NCBI RefSeq assembly: GCF_008360935.1
Contig: NZ_SRXO01000003.1
Location: forward strand, 62,001-126,000
Source of the DNA: Siccirubricoccus phaeus
Lineage (GTDB): Bacteria; Pseudomonadota; Alphaproteobacteria; Acetobacterales; Acetobacteraceae
Direction: 5' to 3'
DNA length: 64,000 bases
The notes below the pieces were generated by a model, which ran no database searches, was not told where the DNA came from, and saw only the letters and a program-made list of their open reading frames with translations. The translations under genes and the position numbers were made by a program. Below, one piece after another: positions 32,695 to 40,734 of this stretch (position 1 is the stretch's first letter; each line of letters begins with the position of its first letter).

Positions 32695-33416
32695 GCGAGC
32701 CTCCGGAAGGCGAGCGCCGCGAGCAGGCCGCCATTCAGCAGCAGCAGCAGCGCGGCAGGAGTGGCGAGGCGGGCGCCGAGGCGGCGGCCGAAGAAGCGGC
32801 CGAGCAGCGCGACGGCAGCGAGGGCGGGCATGGTGCCGAGGGCAAAGCCGGCCATGCCGAGTGCCCCCGCCGCGGCGCTGCCGCTGCCCGCGGCGCCGGC
32901 CAGAGCGGCGTAGAGCAGGCCGCAGGGCAGCAGGGAGAGCATCAGGCCGAGCGTGAAGCCGCGCCCCGGCCCGGGTGGCCCGGCGAGCAGCCGCCCGGCG
33001 GCGCCGAGCGGCAAGGCGGGCAGGGCGAAATGCGGCACCCGCCCGGCCAGCACCGGCAGCCGCGCCGCGCCCTGGGTCAGCATCAGCGCGGCGGCCAGGC
33101 CGAGCGGCAGGGCCAGCAGCCCGCGTGGGGCGATTTCCGCCACCGCCTGGCCCGCCCCGCCAGCCACGGCGCCGAGCGCCATATAGCCGGCCATCCGCCC
33201 GGCCTGGTAGGACAGCAGCAGCACGCCGGACAGCCGCCGCAGCGCCCCGCCTTCCAGCCCGCCACCGGTCGCGACCTGCGCCATGACGAACGGGCCGCAC
33301 ATGCCGGCGCAATGCCCCACCCCCCCGGCAAGCCCGGCCAGCAGCATGGCGGCGAACAGGGAGGGGAAGGCCTCGCCGCCCAGGGCGGTCAGGGCGTGCA
33401 GGCAGTTGGCAAGCAT
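32691..33416 (-). CDS. TauE/SafE-type membrane protein linked to the cbb3 operon
   Basis: From the ATG at 33416 the protein has 241 residues and about six or seven hydrophobic helices. It contains GLAGGVGHCAGMCGPFVMAQ, the GhCxGMCGg signature of the cbb3-associated DsbD/SafE-like group, then LSYQAGRMAGYMALGAVAGG and MLSLLPCGLLYAALAGAAGS, whose Cys in LPCGLLY is also conserved. These proteins sit next to cbb3 oxidase genes and probably handle copper or redox chemistry for assembly; classical sulfite export is less likely. It is transcribed towards ccoN, which starts 64 bases after its stop codon. The 83-base spacer to hemN carries an FNR-like box. Confidence 0.87.
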   Translation of the reverse strand: MLANCLHALTALGGEAFPSLFAAMLLAGLAGGVGHCAGMCGPFVMAQVATGGGLEGGALRRLSGVLLLSYQAGRMAGYMALGAVAGGAGQAVAEIAPRGLLALPLGLAAALMLTQGAARLPVLAGRVPHFALPALPLGAAGRLLAGPPGPGRGFTLGLMLSLLPCGLLYAALAGAAGSGSAAAGALGMAGFALGTMPALAAVALLGRFFGRRLGARLATPAALLLLLNGGLLAALAFRRLA

Positions 33417-33450
33417 GCGGCAGCATGGCGCTGCCTGGCCTCGCCTTTCC

Positions 33451-33464
33451 TTGATCCAGGGCAA
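33451..33464. promoter_or_regulatory. FNR-type box between the SafE-type gene and hemN
   Basis: The plus strand reads TTGATCCAGGGCAA, a perfect left half TTGAT with a weaker right half GGCAA. Its centre is 41.5 bases from both the SafE-type ATG (33416) and the hemN ATG chosen here (33499). Control of both divergent genes is therefore plausible. If either start codon is right, the class II spacing would give a very short or absent leader on that side. Confidence 0.55.
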
Positions 33465-33498
33465 TGACCGCGGCGGCCCGGCGCGGAAGATGCGGCCC

Positions 33499-34896
33499 AT
33501 GATGCAGCACGACGCCCACCTCGCCGCCGACCTGCTCCTCGCTGAGGCGAGGGTCCCGCGCTACACCAGCTATCCCACCGCCGCCGGCTTCGCCCCGCTG
33601 GAGGAGGCGCAATACCGGGACTGGCTGGCCATGGACATCGCGCCGGGCGATGCGCTCTCCCTCTACGTCCATGTGCCCTTCTGCCGGGCGCTCTGCTGGT
33701 ATTGCGGCTGCAACACCCAGGCGACGCGCTCCGAAGCCCGGATCGCGGCTTATGCGGAGGCGCTGCAGGAGGAATTGGCGCTGCTCGCCGCCGCCCTGCC
33801 GGCGCATGGCGGGCTGGGCCATCTGCATCTCGGCGGCGGCACGCCCTCCATGCTCGGCGCCGAGGGCATCGCCCGGCTGGTAGCGGCGCTGCGGTCACGG
33901 CTCGGCCTCCGCCCGGGGGCGGAGCTGGCGATCGAGCTCGACCCCCGGCATGTGGAAACCGAGCTGGCGGAGGGGCTGGCGGCCGCCGGCTTCAACCGCG
34001 TCAGCCTCGGGGTGCAGGACATCGCGCCGGAGGTGCAGGCGCGGATCGGCCGGGTGCAGCCGGAAGCGGTGGTGGAAGCGGCGGTGACGCGGCTGCGCGC
34101 CGCCGGCATCGGGGCGATCAATCTGGACCTGATGTACGGCCTGCCCGGGCAGGAAGCGGCGCAGGCGGCGCGCACGGCGGAATTCGCCGCGGCGCTGCGC
34201 CCTTCCCGGCTGGCGGTGTTCGGCTATGCCCATGTGCCCTGGATGAAGCCGCATCAGCGGGCGATCGATACTGCCGCCCTGCCCGATGCCGCGGCGCGGC
34301 TAGACCAGGCAGAGGCGGCGGAGGCGGTGCTGCTGGCGGCGGGCTATGCGGCGATCGGCCTGGACCACTACGCCCTGCCCTGGGATTCCCTGGCGGTGGC
34401 GGCGCGGCAGGGGCGGCTGCGGCGGAATTTCCAGGGCTACACCACGGATGCCGCGCCCGCTTTGCTCGGCCTTGGCGCTTCCGCCATCGGCCAGCTCCGC
34501 AGCGGCCAGGCGCAGAATGTGGCGGCGGCGCAGGAATGGCAGGCGGCGGTGGCCGCCGGCCGGCTGCCCATCCGCCGTGGCGTGCCGAGCAGCGCCGAGG
34601 ACCGGCTGCGCTGGCGGATGATCGAGCGGGTGATGTGCGATTTCAGCCTCGACCTCCGCCCTGGCACCTGGGGGCAGGGGGCGGCGGCGGTGCTGGCCCA
34701 GGCGGCGCCGCGGCTGGCGGCGCTGGAGGCGGCGGGGATGCTGGTCCTGGACGCGGAGCACCTGTCCCTCACCTGGCGCGGCCGGCGCTATCTGCGGCTG
34801 GCGGCTGCCTGCTTCGACGCCAATCCGCAGCCCTGGGAAGGGCTGCTGCATGGCCCGGCGGCGGCGGGCATGGCGCGGCATTCCGCGGCGGTGTGA
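33499..34896 (+). CDS. hemN: Oxygen-independent coproporphyrinogen III dehydrogenase (HemN)
   Basis: From the ATG at 33499 the protein has 465 residues. It is a radical SAM enzyme that converts coproporphyrinogen III to protoporphyrinogen IX when oxygen is scarce. The start region PRYTSYPTAAGF and the cluster motif HVPFCRALCWYCGC (CxxxCxxC) are diagnostic for true HemN. LHLGGGTPSMLG, NRVSLGVQDI (in place of the usual GVQDF) and INLDLMYGLPGQ follow. RRNFQGYTTDAAPALLGLGA is also HemN-specific. A GGAAG ribosome site lies 9 bases before this ATG. An FNR-like box lies upstream, in line with anaerobic induction of heme synthesis next to the cbb3 genes. Confidence 0.95.
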   Translation: MMQHDAHLAADLLLAEARVPRYTSYPTAAGFAPLEEAQYRDWLAMDIAPGDALSLYVHVPFCRALCWYCGCNTQATRSEARIAAYAEALQEELALLAAALPAHGGLGHLHLGGGTPSMLGAEGIARLVAALRSRLGLRPGAELAIELDPRHVETELAEGLAAAGFNRVSLGVQDIAPEVQARIGRVQPEAVVEAAVTRLRAAGIGAINLDLMYGLPGQEAAQAARTAEFAAALRPSRLAVFGYAHVPWMKPHQRAIDTAALPDAAARLDQAEAAEAVLLAAGYAAIGLDHYALPWDSLAVAARQGRLRRNFQGYTTDAAPALLGLGASAIGQLRSGQAQNVAAAQEWQAAVAAGRLPIRRGVPSSAEDRLRWRMIERVMCDFSLDLRPGTWGQGAAAVLAQAAPRLAALEAAGMLVLDAEHLSLTWRGRRYLRLAAACFDANPQPWEGLLHGPAAAGMARHSAAV

Positions 34897-34986
34897 CCCT
34901 TTGCCCCCGCGACGTCGCCGCGTACCGTCGCGGGGCGCCGGCCTTCAGAGCTTCATCCTGTCCGAGATGGCACCGGCACCTGGCCG

Positions 34987-35466
34987 CTACTCGCCTTCCG
35001 CCCCGCCCACCGGCTTGGCCAGCAGCGTGGCCGCCGGCTTATGGCCGCCCAGCCGCAGCCGGTCCGCCAGCATGGTTGCATCCGGGTAAAGCACGGACCG
35101 CACGCTGCGGCATTGCAGCCGGGCCGCGATCCGCTCCAGCTCCGCCGTCAGCGCGTCGATCACCGGGGCGGCGTCCAGCAGGTCCATGGCGATGATGTGC
35201 TCCGCCGTCAGCACCCGCCCCTCCTCCAGGTCATGGTCCTGCCGCCAGCAGCAAAGGCCGGAGGGGAAGGGTCGGCCGATGTGGCGTACGGTCGTCACCC
35301 CCTCCCGGTTCGCCCGGCCGCGGCCGGCGGCCCGCCGGGCGAAGCGTAGCCAATCGGCCAGCGAGACCCGGGGCGCCACCGCCCGCACCAGCGGATAGGC
35401 GGGGCGGAATTCCGCCGGCTGCAGCGGCGCCACGATCAGGCTCGGCGGTTCGGGCAAAGGGGCCAT
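34987..35466 (-). CDS. Protein of unknown function, probably FNR-controlled
   Basis: From the ATG at 35466 the protein has 159 residues. No signal peptide, membrane segment or known motif is evident. It contains APRVSLADWLRFARRAAGRG, VRHIGRPFPSGLCCWRQDHD and LEEGRVLTAEHIIAMDLLDA, followed by an amphipathic helix. A CC pair in GLCCWRQ could bind a metal, but this is a guess. I do not recognise the family; an acetyltransferase-like fold was considered on the basis of length only. AGAAGGG precedes the ATG. An FNR-like box is centred 41.5 bases upstream. It is convergent with hemN and divergent from fnr. Confidence 0.7.
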   Translation of the reverse strand: MAPLPEPPSLIVAPLQPAEFRPAYPLVRAVAPRVSLADWLRFARRAAGRGRANREGVTTVRHIGRPFPSGLCCWRQDHDLEEGRVLTAEHIIAMDLLDAAPVIDALTAELERIAARLQCRSVRSVLYPDATMLADRLRLGGHKPAATLLAKPVGGAEGE

Positions 35467-35500
35467 GCGCCCTTCTAGGCGTCTGCGGCCCGCTGCGACC

Positions 35501-35514
35501 TTGTTTTGGATCAA
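35501..35514. promoter_or_regulatory. FNR-type box between the unknown gene and fnr
   Basis: The plus strand reads TTGTTTTGGATCAA, which on the minus strand is TTGATCCAAAACAA: a perfect TTGAT half, and a second half matching CAA only. The centre is 41.5 bases upstream of the unknown gene (start 35466) and 144.5 bases upstream of fnr (35652). It could serve the unknown gene, fnr autoregulation, or both. Confidence 0.55.
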
Positions 35515-35651
35515 TCGCTTGGCCGCTTCCCCTTGCCATGGCGGGTCCCGGCCTCTAGCTTGACGACGCCGCAGCCTGTGCCGGGTGCATGACACGCTAG
35601 GCACCCCGGGATCACCGCCGGACGGCCACCACCCGAATCAGGGATGCCGCG

Positions 35652-36425
35652 ATGAGGCCCATCAGCCCCGCCCCGAGGCCGCAGCTCGGCACGCCGGCCA
35701 CCGGCATGGCCGCCCTCGCCGTGCCCGATCCCTGCGCGCATTGCGACGCGCGGCCGGTCTCCGTCTGCTCCGCCCTGGAGGAGAAGGATCTCCACCGCCT
35801 GGCCGCCCTGGCCGAGGTGCTGGAGGTGGCGCCGGGCAAGACCTTCATCGCGGAAGGCGAGAAGCCCGAGCATTTCTTCAACGTCACCGGCGGCACTGCC
35901 AGGCTGTACAAGCTGCTGCCGGATGGCCGCCGGCAGATCACCGGTTTCGCCCGGCAGGGGCATTTCCTCGGCCTGGCGGTGGGAGAGGCGAATGCCTTCT
36001 CCGCCGAGGCGCTGGAGAAGGTGTGGGTCTGCCGCTTCTCCCGCACCCGGCTGCGCCAGGTGCTGGACGACTTCCCCGCCTTCGAGCGCCGCCTGCTGGG
36101 CACCGCGGCGAACGAGCTGGTGGCGGCGCAGGAGCAGATGCTGCTGCTCGGCCGCAAGACGGCGCGGGAGCGCGTGGCCTCCTTCCTACTCGCCCAGGCG
36201 CGGCCGCTGCGCCCCTGCGACGCGCCGCCCGGCCGCTTCCATTTGCCGATGACCCGGACCGATATCGCCGACTACCTCGGCCTGACCATCGAGACGGTGA
36301 GCCGCACCATGACCCGGCTGAAGACCGAGAAGCTGATCGCCCTGCCGAGCCCGGCCGAGGTGGTGCTGCTGGACCGCGCGCGGCTGGAATCGCTCGCCGG
36401 CGGCTTCGAGGAAGAGCGGTTCTGA
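35652..36425 (+). CDS. fnr: Fnr-type oxygen-responsive transcription regulator
   Basis: Protein of 257 residues of the Crp/Fnr family. An N-terminal Cys cluster CAHCDARPVSVC (C-x2-C-x7-C) with a further Cys in KVWVCRFSRTRL gives the four ligands expected for an oxygen-labile 4Fe-4S cluster, as in FnrL/FnrN. The cyclic-nucleotide-type beta-roll (APGKTFIAEGEKPEHFFNVT) is followed by a dimerisation helix (LLGTAANELVAAQEQMLLLG) and a helix-turn-helix MTRTDIADYLGLTIETVSRT. The recognition helix ETVSRT has E-x-x-SR, which reads TTGAT half sites. Three such sites are found near ccoN, hemN and its own divergent region. A likely low-oxygen activator of the neighbouring cco and hemN genes. Confidence 0.93.
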   Translation: MRPISPAPRPQLGTPATGMAALAVPDPCAHCDARPVSVCSALEEKDLHRLAALAEVLEVAPGKTFIAEGEKPEHFFNVTGGTARLYKLLPDGRRQITGFARQGHFLGLAVGEANAFSAEALEKVWVCRFSRTRLRQVLDDFPAFERRLLGTAANELVAAQEQMLLLGRKTARERVASFLLAQARPLRPCDAPPGRFHLPMTRTDIADYLGLTIETVSRTMTRLKTEKLIALPSPAEVVLLDRARLESLAGGFEEERF

Positions 36426-36464
36426 TCCGGCGCCCGATGCCGGCATCCGGCGGCTGAGGGTCGG

Positions 36465-37028
36465 ATGCAGCGTTTCTCGCTGGTCCATTGGGTGGCCGTC
36501 CTGGCCCTCATCGCCTTCTATGCCGTACCGATCGGGCTGGCGATCGCTGGGGCACGGCGGGAGAAGCGGCAGGGCCGCGGCCTCGGCCCGGGCTTCAAGG
36601 GCTGGCTGTTCCTCTTCGTGTGGGGCCTGTGGGTCGGCTTCATCGCCTATGCCTTCTCGATGCTGGGCTATTACTGGGGCCCGGATGTCGGGGTGGCCTT
36701 CGGCGTCATCCCTGGGGTGATGATCGTCGAATCGGCGCAAAACCTCCTGCTTGGGGTGGCGCTGGTCGTGCTGCTCTGGCTGGCGATGGGGAAATCCCGG
36801 CATTTCCGCTGGGGCTGGGTCGCGCTGGTGCTGGTGGCGGTGGTGAATTATCCGCTGAACCTGCTGATGGTGGTCGCCGCGCTGAACCGCCAGGACATCG
36901 CCTTCGACCCCTTCGCCGAGCAGGGGCTGGGCGATCTTGCCCGCTGGCTGGGCACGGTCCTCTTCATGGCGGTCTGGACGGTCTATGTCTTCCGCTCACG
37001 CCGCGTGGCGCTGACCTTCACGCGCTGA
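36465..37028 (+). CDS. DUF2569-like integral membrane protein
   Basis: Protein of 187 residues with four or five membrane helices. GFKGWLFLFVWGLWVGFIAY after the first helix, and a C-terminal helix leading into TVYVFRSRRVALTFTR, resemble DUF2569 (GWL at the N-terminal side and WxxYFxxSxRVxxTF at the end). Function is unknown. It starts 40 bases after the fnr stop codon on the same strand, so read-through from fnr is possible. Confidence 0.65.
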   Translation: MQRFSLVHWVAVLALIAFYAVPIGLAIAGARREKRQGRGLGPGFKGWLFLFVWGLWVGFIAYAFSMLGYYWGPDVGVAFGVIPGVMIVESAQNLLLGVALVVLLWLAMGKSRHFRWGWVALVLVAVVNYPLNLLMVVAALNRQDIAFDPFAEQGLGDLARWLGTVLFMAVWTVYVFRSRRVALTFTR

Positions 37029-37069
37029 GGGGGCACGCGCTGAGCGGGCACGGCGCTGACGCCGCCGGT

Positions 37070-37465
37070 TCAGGAGTAGGTGGAGACTTCGATGAGGTTG
37101 CCCTCCGGGTCGCGACAATAGACCGAGCCCATGGGGCCGAGCGCGCCGGTGCGGGTGACCGGCCCCAACTCGATGGTCAGGCCGCAGCCCTGCAGATGGG
37201 CGAGGATGTCCTCCACCGGCACGGCGGTGACGAAGCAGAGATCCTGGCTGCCCGGCACGCAATGCTCTGCCGCCAGCCAATCGGCCTGGGAGGCCTCGAA
37301 GGGTCGGAGGTTCAGCTTCTGCCCGCCGAATTTCAGGGCGATGCGCGCCGGATGGCCGAAATCCTCCCGCTCCATGCCGAGCACCCGCTGGTACCAGGAG
37401 GCCATGGTCTCGAGGTCACGGCAATTGATGACCAGATGGTCCAGCCGATCGATGGAAAAGCGCAT
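37070..37465 (-). CDS. VOC-family (glyoxalase/extradiol dioxygenase fold) protein
   Basis: Protein of 131 residues. It starts MRFSIDRLDHLVINCRDLET with the first metal ligand His10 in LDHLVI, and ends GSVYCRDPEGNLIEVSTYS with the C-terminal E ligand in LIEV and the RDPEGN turn typical of the fold. The second His position is represented by SQDLCFVTAV rather than a clear His. Substrate is unknown. It lies 4 bases downstream of the RidA gene's stop codon, same strand, so they form a two-gene operon. Confidence 0.87.
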   Translation of the reverse strand: MRFSIDRLDHLVINCRDLETMASWYQRVLGMEREDFGHPARIALKFGGQKLNLRPFEASQADWLAAEHCVPGSQDLCFVTAVPVEDILAHLQGCGLTIELGPVTRTGALGPMGSVYCRDPEGNLIEVSTYS

Positions 37466-37469
37466 GGGG

Positions 37470-37862
37470 TTAGCCCTTCTTCGGCAGGCGGGCGGTGACC
37501 TCGATCTCGATCAGCATCTCCTCGCCCTGCAGCCCGGCGACGATCATGGTGGAGACCGGCCGCGCCTGGCCCAGATAGCGCTTCACCACCGGCCAGCAGG
37601 GCGGCCAGTCTGCCCGGTTGGGCAGGATGTAGAAGGCCCGCACCACGTCATCGAGGCTGGCCCCGGCCTGGGCCAGCGCGCGGGCGATGTTCTCGAAGCA
37701 CTGCTCCGCCTGGGCCACCACGCCCTGGCGCAGCGTCATGGTGCTGTAGTCGAAGCCGGTGGTGCCGGAGACCCAGACGTAATCGCCATCGATGACGGCA
37801 CGGGAATAGCCGATCTGCTCCTCGAAGGCGGAGCCGGAGGAGATGCGTCGGCGGTCAGGCAT
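37470..37862 (-). CDS. RidA-family protein (second copy)
   Basis: Protein of 130 residues: YSRAVIDGDYVWVSGTTGFD, AQAEQCFENIARALAQAGAS, LDDVVRAFYILPNRADWPPC and RPVSTMIVAGLQGEEMLIEI. The STTG-like turn, the DDVV-x-xxxY segment and the Arg in RPVSTMIV are RidA features, pointing to enamine/imine deaminase chemistry. The N terminus differs strongly from the RidA at 7934-8329. It is first in the RidA-VOC pair. Confidence 0.88.
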   Translation of the reverse strand: MPDRRRISSGSAFEEQIGYSRAVIDGDYVWVSGTTGFDYSTMTLRQGVVAQAEQCFENIARALAQAGASLDDVVRAFYILPNRADWPPCWPVVKRYLGQARPVSTMIVAGLQGEEMLIEIEVTARLPKKG

Positions 37863-38250
37863 GCGGAGTCTCCCGGGCGGCGGCGGATTTCCGCATAGGG
37901 GGGCGGCGGGCGGGAGGCAAGCTTTGCCTTGGAAGCGGCCTCTTCCGGCCGGGCGGAGGCGCTTTCAGGCGTCTTCGACGGCCGCCATGGGCACCCTCCG
38001 CCATCGCCATGGGGCGGCTTTCATATCGGGGTCGAAGCGGCGCAGAACGCGGTGCCGCTTCGCGGCGTCGCCATGGCTGAGCCTGAGCTGCGTTCGGCGG
38101 CATCGAGCGTGCGGCTTGCCCGCCCGGCCGCGATGCCGGTCACCGGGAGCGCGGCCCGATCGGGTGCCCGGCCTGTTGCAGCGCGCGCCGGCCGGGCCGG
38201 GCTGTCGCGCCTGTCAGGTCAGCATGCGCTAAGCCCGGCAGGGCGAGGGG
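37863..38250. other. 388-base spacer without a convincing gene
   Basis: This lies between the RidA gene start and the fumarase stop codon. Open frames on both strands are Arg/Pro/Ala-rich and have no ribosome site, family match or sensible protein character. The GC-rich sequence has short palindromes, including CGAGGGGCT-ATTCC-AGCCCCTCG (38244-38266), which overlaps the end of the fumarase gene and could fold in the mRNA. The promoter of the RidA-VOC pair is expected here. Confidence 0.5.
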
Positions 38251-39921
38251 CTATTCCAGCCCCTCGTAGAAATCGTGGCCCTTGTCGTCCACCACGATGA
38301 AGGCGGGGAAATCCACCACCTCGATCCGCCAGACCGCCTCCATGCCGAGCTCCGGATATTCCAGCACCTCGACCTTCCTGATGCAGTCCTGTGCCAGCCG
38401 CGCGGCCGGCCCGCCCACCGAGCCGAGATAGAAGCCGCCATAGGTCTTGCAGGCGTTCAGCACCGCCTTGCTGCGGTTGCCCTTGGCCAGCATCACCAGG
38501 GAGCCGCCGGCCTTCTGGAAGGCCTCCACATAGCTGTCCATCCGGCCGGCCGTGGTCGGGCCGAAGCTGCCGGTGGCGAAGCCCTGCGGCGTCTTCGCCG
38601 GCCCGGCGTAATAGACCGGGTGGTTCTTGATGTAGTCCGGCAGCCCCTCGCCGCGGTCCAGCCTTTCCTGCAGCTTGGCATGGGCGATATCGCGCGCCAC
38701 CACCATGGTGCCGGTGAGGGAGACGCGGGTCTTCACCGGATACTTCGACAGCGTCGCTCGGATCTCGTCCATCGGCTGGTCGAGGTCGATCTTCACCACC
38801 TCCCCGCCGAGGATCGAATCCGTCGCTTCCGGCAGGTAATGCGCCGGGTCGCGCTCCAGCGCCTCCAGGAACACGCCCTCCGGCGTGATCTTCGCCTTCA
38901 CCTGCCGGTCGGCAGAGCAGGAGACGCCGATGCCGATGGGCAGGGAGGCCCCATGCCGCGGCAGCCGCACCACCCGCACGTCATGGCAGAAATACTTGCC
39001 GCCGAATTGCGCACCGATGCCCAGATTCTGCGTCAGCTTGTGCACCTCCGCCTCCAGTGCCGTGTCGCGGAAGGCGTGACCGGATTTGTCGCCGCTGGTC
39101 GGCAGGGCATCGAGCCACTTCGTGCTGGCCAGCTTCACCGTTTTCAGCGTGGTCTCCGCGCTGGTGCCACCGATGACGATGGCCAGGTGGTAGGGCGGGC
39201 AGGCACTGGTCCCCAGCGTCTTGATCTTCTCCTCCAGGAAGGACAGCAGCTTCGGCTTGTTCAACACCGCGCGGGTCTGCTGGAAGAGGAAGGTCTTGTT
39301 GGCGCTGCCGCCGCCCTTCAACACGAACATCAGGTGGAATTCGTCGGCATGATGCTCGCCGGGCGCCGCCATGATGGAGAAATCCACCGGCAGGTTGTTG
39401 CCGGTGTTCACCTCCTCGAACATCGAGAGCGGCGCCATCTGCGAGTAGCGCAGGTTGGTCTCGGTATAGGTGCGGTGGACGCCGTAGGAGAGCGCCTCCT
39501 CCTCGTCACTCTCCACCCAGACGCGCTGGCCCTTCTTGCCGAAGACGATGGCCGTGCCGGTGTCCTGGCACATCGGCAGCACGCCGCCGGCGGCGATATT
39601 GGCGTTCTTCAGCAGGTCGAGCGCGACGAAGCGGTCATTCGCGCTCGCCTCCGGATCCTTCAGGATGTTGGCGAGCTGCTGCAGATGCGCCGGGCGCAGC
39701 AGGTGGGAGACATCCTTGCAGGCGGCGAAGGCCAGCGCCTCGAGCGCTGCGGGCTTCACCTTGAGGATTGTCCGCCCCTCGACCTCGATGGTGCTGACGC
39801 CCGGGATGTCCAGCTTGCGCCAGGCCGTGTCGTCGGCGCCCAGCGGGAACATCGGGCTGTAGCGGAAGTTCTCCGGCCTGGCAGGGGCTGGGTCGGAAGC
39901 AGCGTCGAGGGGAGGGGTCAC
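38251..39921 (-). CDS. fumA: Fumarate hydratase, class I (iron-sulfur)
   Basis: Protein of 556 residues, the one-chain class I form. It interconverts fumarate and malate in the citric acid cycle using a 4Fe-4S cluster. The three cluster Cys are present in [20 protein letters not shown] and [32 protein letters not shown] and [20 protein letters not shown] are further hallmarks; the C-terminal domain has [20 protein letters not shown] and [20 protein letters not shown]. It is a single gene. The cluster is oxygen sensitive, in keeping with the low-oxygen gene set nearby, but no FNR box is seen here. Confidence 0.96.
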   Translation of the reverse strand: MTPPLDAASDPAPARPENFRYSPMFPLGADDTAWRKLDIPGVSTIEVEGRTILKVKPAALEALAFAACKDVSHLLRPAHLQQLANILKDPEASANDRFVALDLLKNANIAAGGVLPMCQDTGTAIVFGKKGQRVWVESDEEEALSYGVHRTYTETNLRYSQMAPLSMFEEVNTGNNLPVDFSIMAAPGEHHADEFHLMFVLKGGGSANKTFLFQQTRAVLNKPKLLSFLEEKIKTLGTSACPPYHLAIVIGGTSAETTLKTVKLASTKWLDALPTSGDKSGHAFRDTALEAEVHKLTQNLGIGAQFGGKYFCHDVRVVRLPRHGASLPIGIGVSCSADRQVKAKITPEGVFLEALERDPAHYLPEATDSILGGEVVKIDLDQPMDEIRATLSKYPVKTRVSLTGTMVVARDIAHAKLQERLDRGEGLPDYIKNHPVYYAGPAKTPQGFATGSFGPTTAGRMDSYVEAFQKAGGSLVMLAKGNRSKAVLNACKTYGGFYLGSVGGPAARLAQDCIRKVEVLEYPELGMEAVWRIEVVDFPAFIVVDDKGHDFYEGLE

Positions 39922-39991
39922 TTGCGATCTCCGGGCCTGGCCCCGGTTTACCGCCAGGGGCCGGACCAGCCAAGCTTATCGCCGGCAACTT

Positions 39992-40013
39992 CCTCCCCTG
40001 CGCGCAGGGGAGG
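39992..40013. repeat. 22-bp perfect palindrome between fumA and sspB
   Basis: CCTCCCCTGCGCGCAGGGGA followed by GG is a perfect 22-base palindrome. The spacer also contains CCTCCCCTGCAGCGCGGGAAG further along. It lies 71 bases upstream of fumA and 79 bases downstream of sspB, both on the minus strand. It may end the sspB transcript or bind a dimeric protein near the fumA promoter. Confidence 0.5.
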
Positions 40014-40092
40014 GCTGGAGGGGCGGCGCCACTTGGCGAGGCGCCTTGCCCCCCCCCGCCCTGACCTCCCCTGCAGCGCGGGAAGGGGGCGG

Positions 40093-40584
40093 CTAGTCCC
40101 GCTTGCGGCGGAAGGCGTCCAGGCTGACCACCTGCGGCTTGGCCGCGGCCGGGGCGGCCTGGTCCACATCAGCAACGGCCTCTGGCACCGGCGCCTCAGC
40201 CGGTTCCGGCGGCTGGAAGCGCAGGCCGAAGCGCACATGCGGGTCCGCAAAGGCGGTCAGCGCCGCGAAGGGGATGGTCAGCATCGCCGGCACCCCACCG
40301 AAGGACAGCCCGACCGAAAAGCCGGTCCCCGCGCTATCCACACTGAGATCCCAGAATTTGTGTTGCAGCACGATGGTCATCTCTTCCGGGTAGCGGGCCT
40401 TCAGATGCCCGGGCAGGGAGACGCCGGGAGCATCGGTCCGGAAGGTCAGGTAGAAATGGTGCTCGCCGGGCAGGCCATGCTTGGCCGCATGCTGCAGGGC
40501 GGCACGCGGTACGGCCCGCAGCGCTTCCTCCGTCCAGCGGGAATAGGGCAGTTGGCTGTCCGGTGGCGAGGCGGTCTCGGTCAT
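40093..40584 (-). CDS. sspB: SspB, adaptor for ssrA-tagged proteins (alphaproteobacterial type)
   Basis: From the ATG at 40584 the protein has 162 residues. It carries the alphaproteobacterial SspB fold: LPGEHHFYLTFRTDAPGVSL, ARYPEEMTIVLQHKFWDLSV and GFSVGLSFGGVPAMLTIPFA followed by ALTAFADPHVRFGLRFQ. The C terminus ends KPQVVSLDAFRRKRD, the short tail (VVSLDxFRRK) that docks on ClpX. SspB holds the ssrA tag and speeds delivery to ClpXP. Notably the tmRNA gene that writes the tag lies just upstream on the same strand. An in-frame ATG at 40665 is less likely. Confidence 0.92.
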   Translation of the reverse strand: MTETASPPDSQLPYSRWTEEALRAVPRAALQHAAKHGLPGEHHFYLTFRTDAPGVSLPGHLKARYPEEMTIVLQHKFWDLSVDSAGTGFSVGLSFGGVPAMLTIPFAALTAFADPHVRFGLRFQPPEPAEAPVPEAVADVDQAAPAAAKPQVVSLDAFRRKRD

Positions 40585-40703
40585 CAGGCGGGTCCTCTCA
40601 CCCTCTTCTGGGCGCGGGCATGGCAATCCCCATGCCTGGCATAGCGCATGCTGTGCATAGGCCATGCCGTGGAAGCACGGAAGTGTGAGTGGAAAATGAA
40701 GGT

Positions 40704-40731
40704 GGGGGGCTTCTGTTGCCCGGCGCCCCCC
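40704..40731 (-). terminator. Intrinsic-type terminator after ssrA
   Basis: On the minus strand GGGGGGC (40725-40731) pairs with GCCCCCC (40704-40710) across a 14-base loop, followed by ACCTTCATTTTCC. A strong 7-bp GC stem with a moderately T-rich tail directly after the coding piece of tmRNA fits transcription termination before sspB. Confidence 0.6.
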
Positions 40732-40734
40732 GAG

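Noticed and set aside
32691-33416. Naming the TauE/SafE-type protein a sulfite exporter
   Set aside because: The GHCAGMCG motif and location next to ccoN point to the cbb3-linked group with a redox or copper role rather than sulfite export.
37843-38300. Overlapping open frames in the spacer before the fumarase stop codon
   Set aside because: Arg/Pro-rich frames on both strands, without start signals or family matches.
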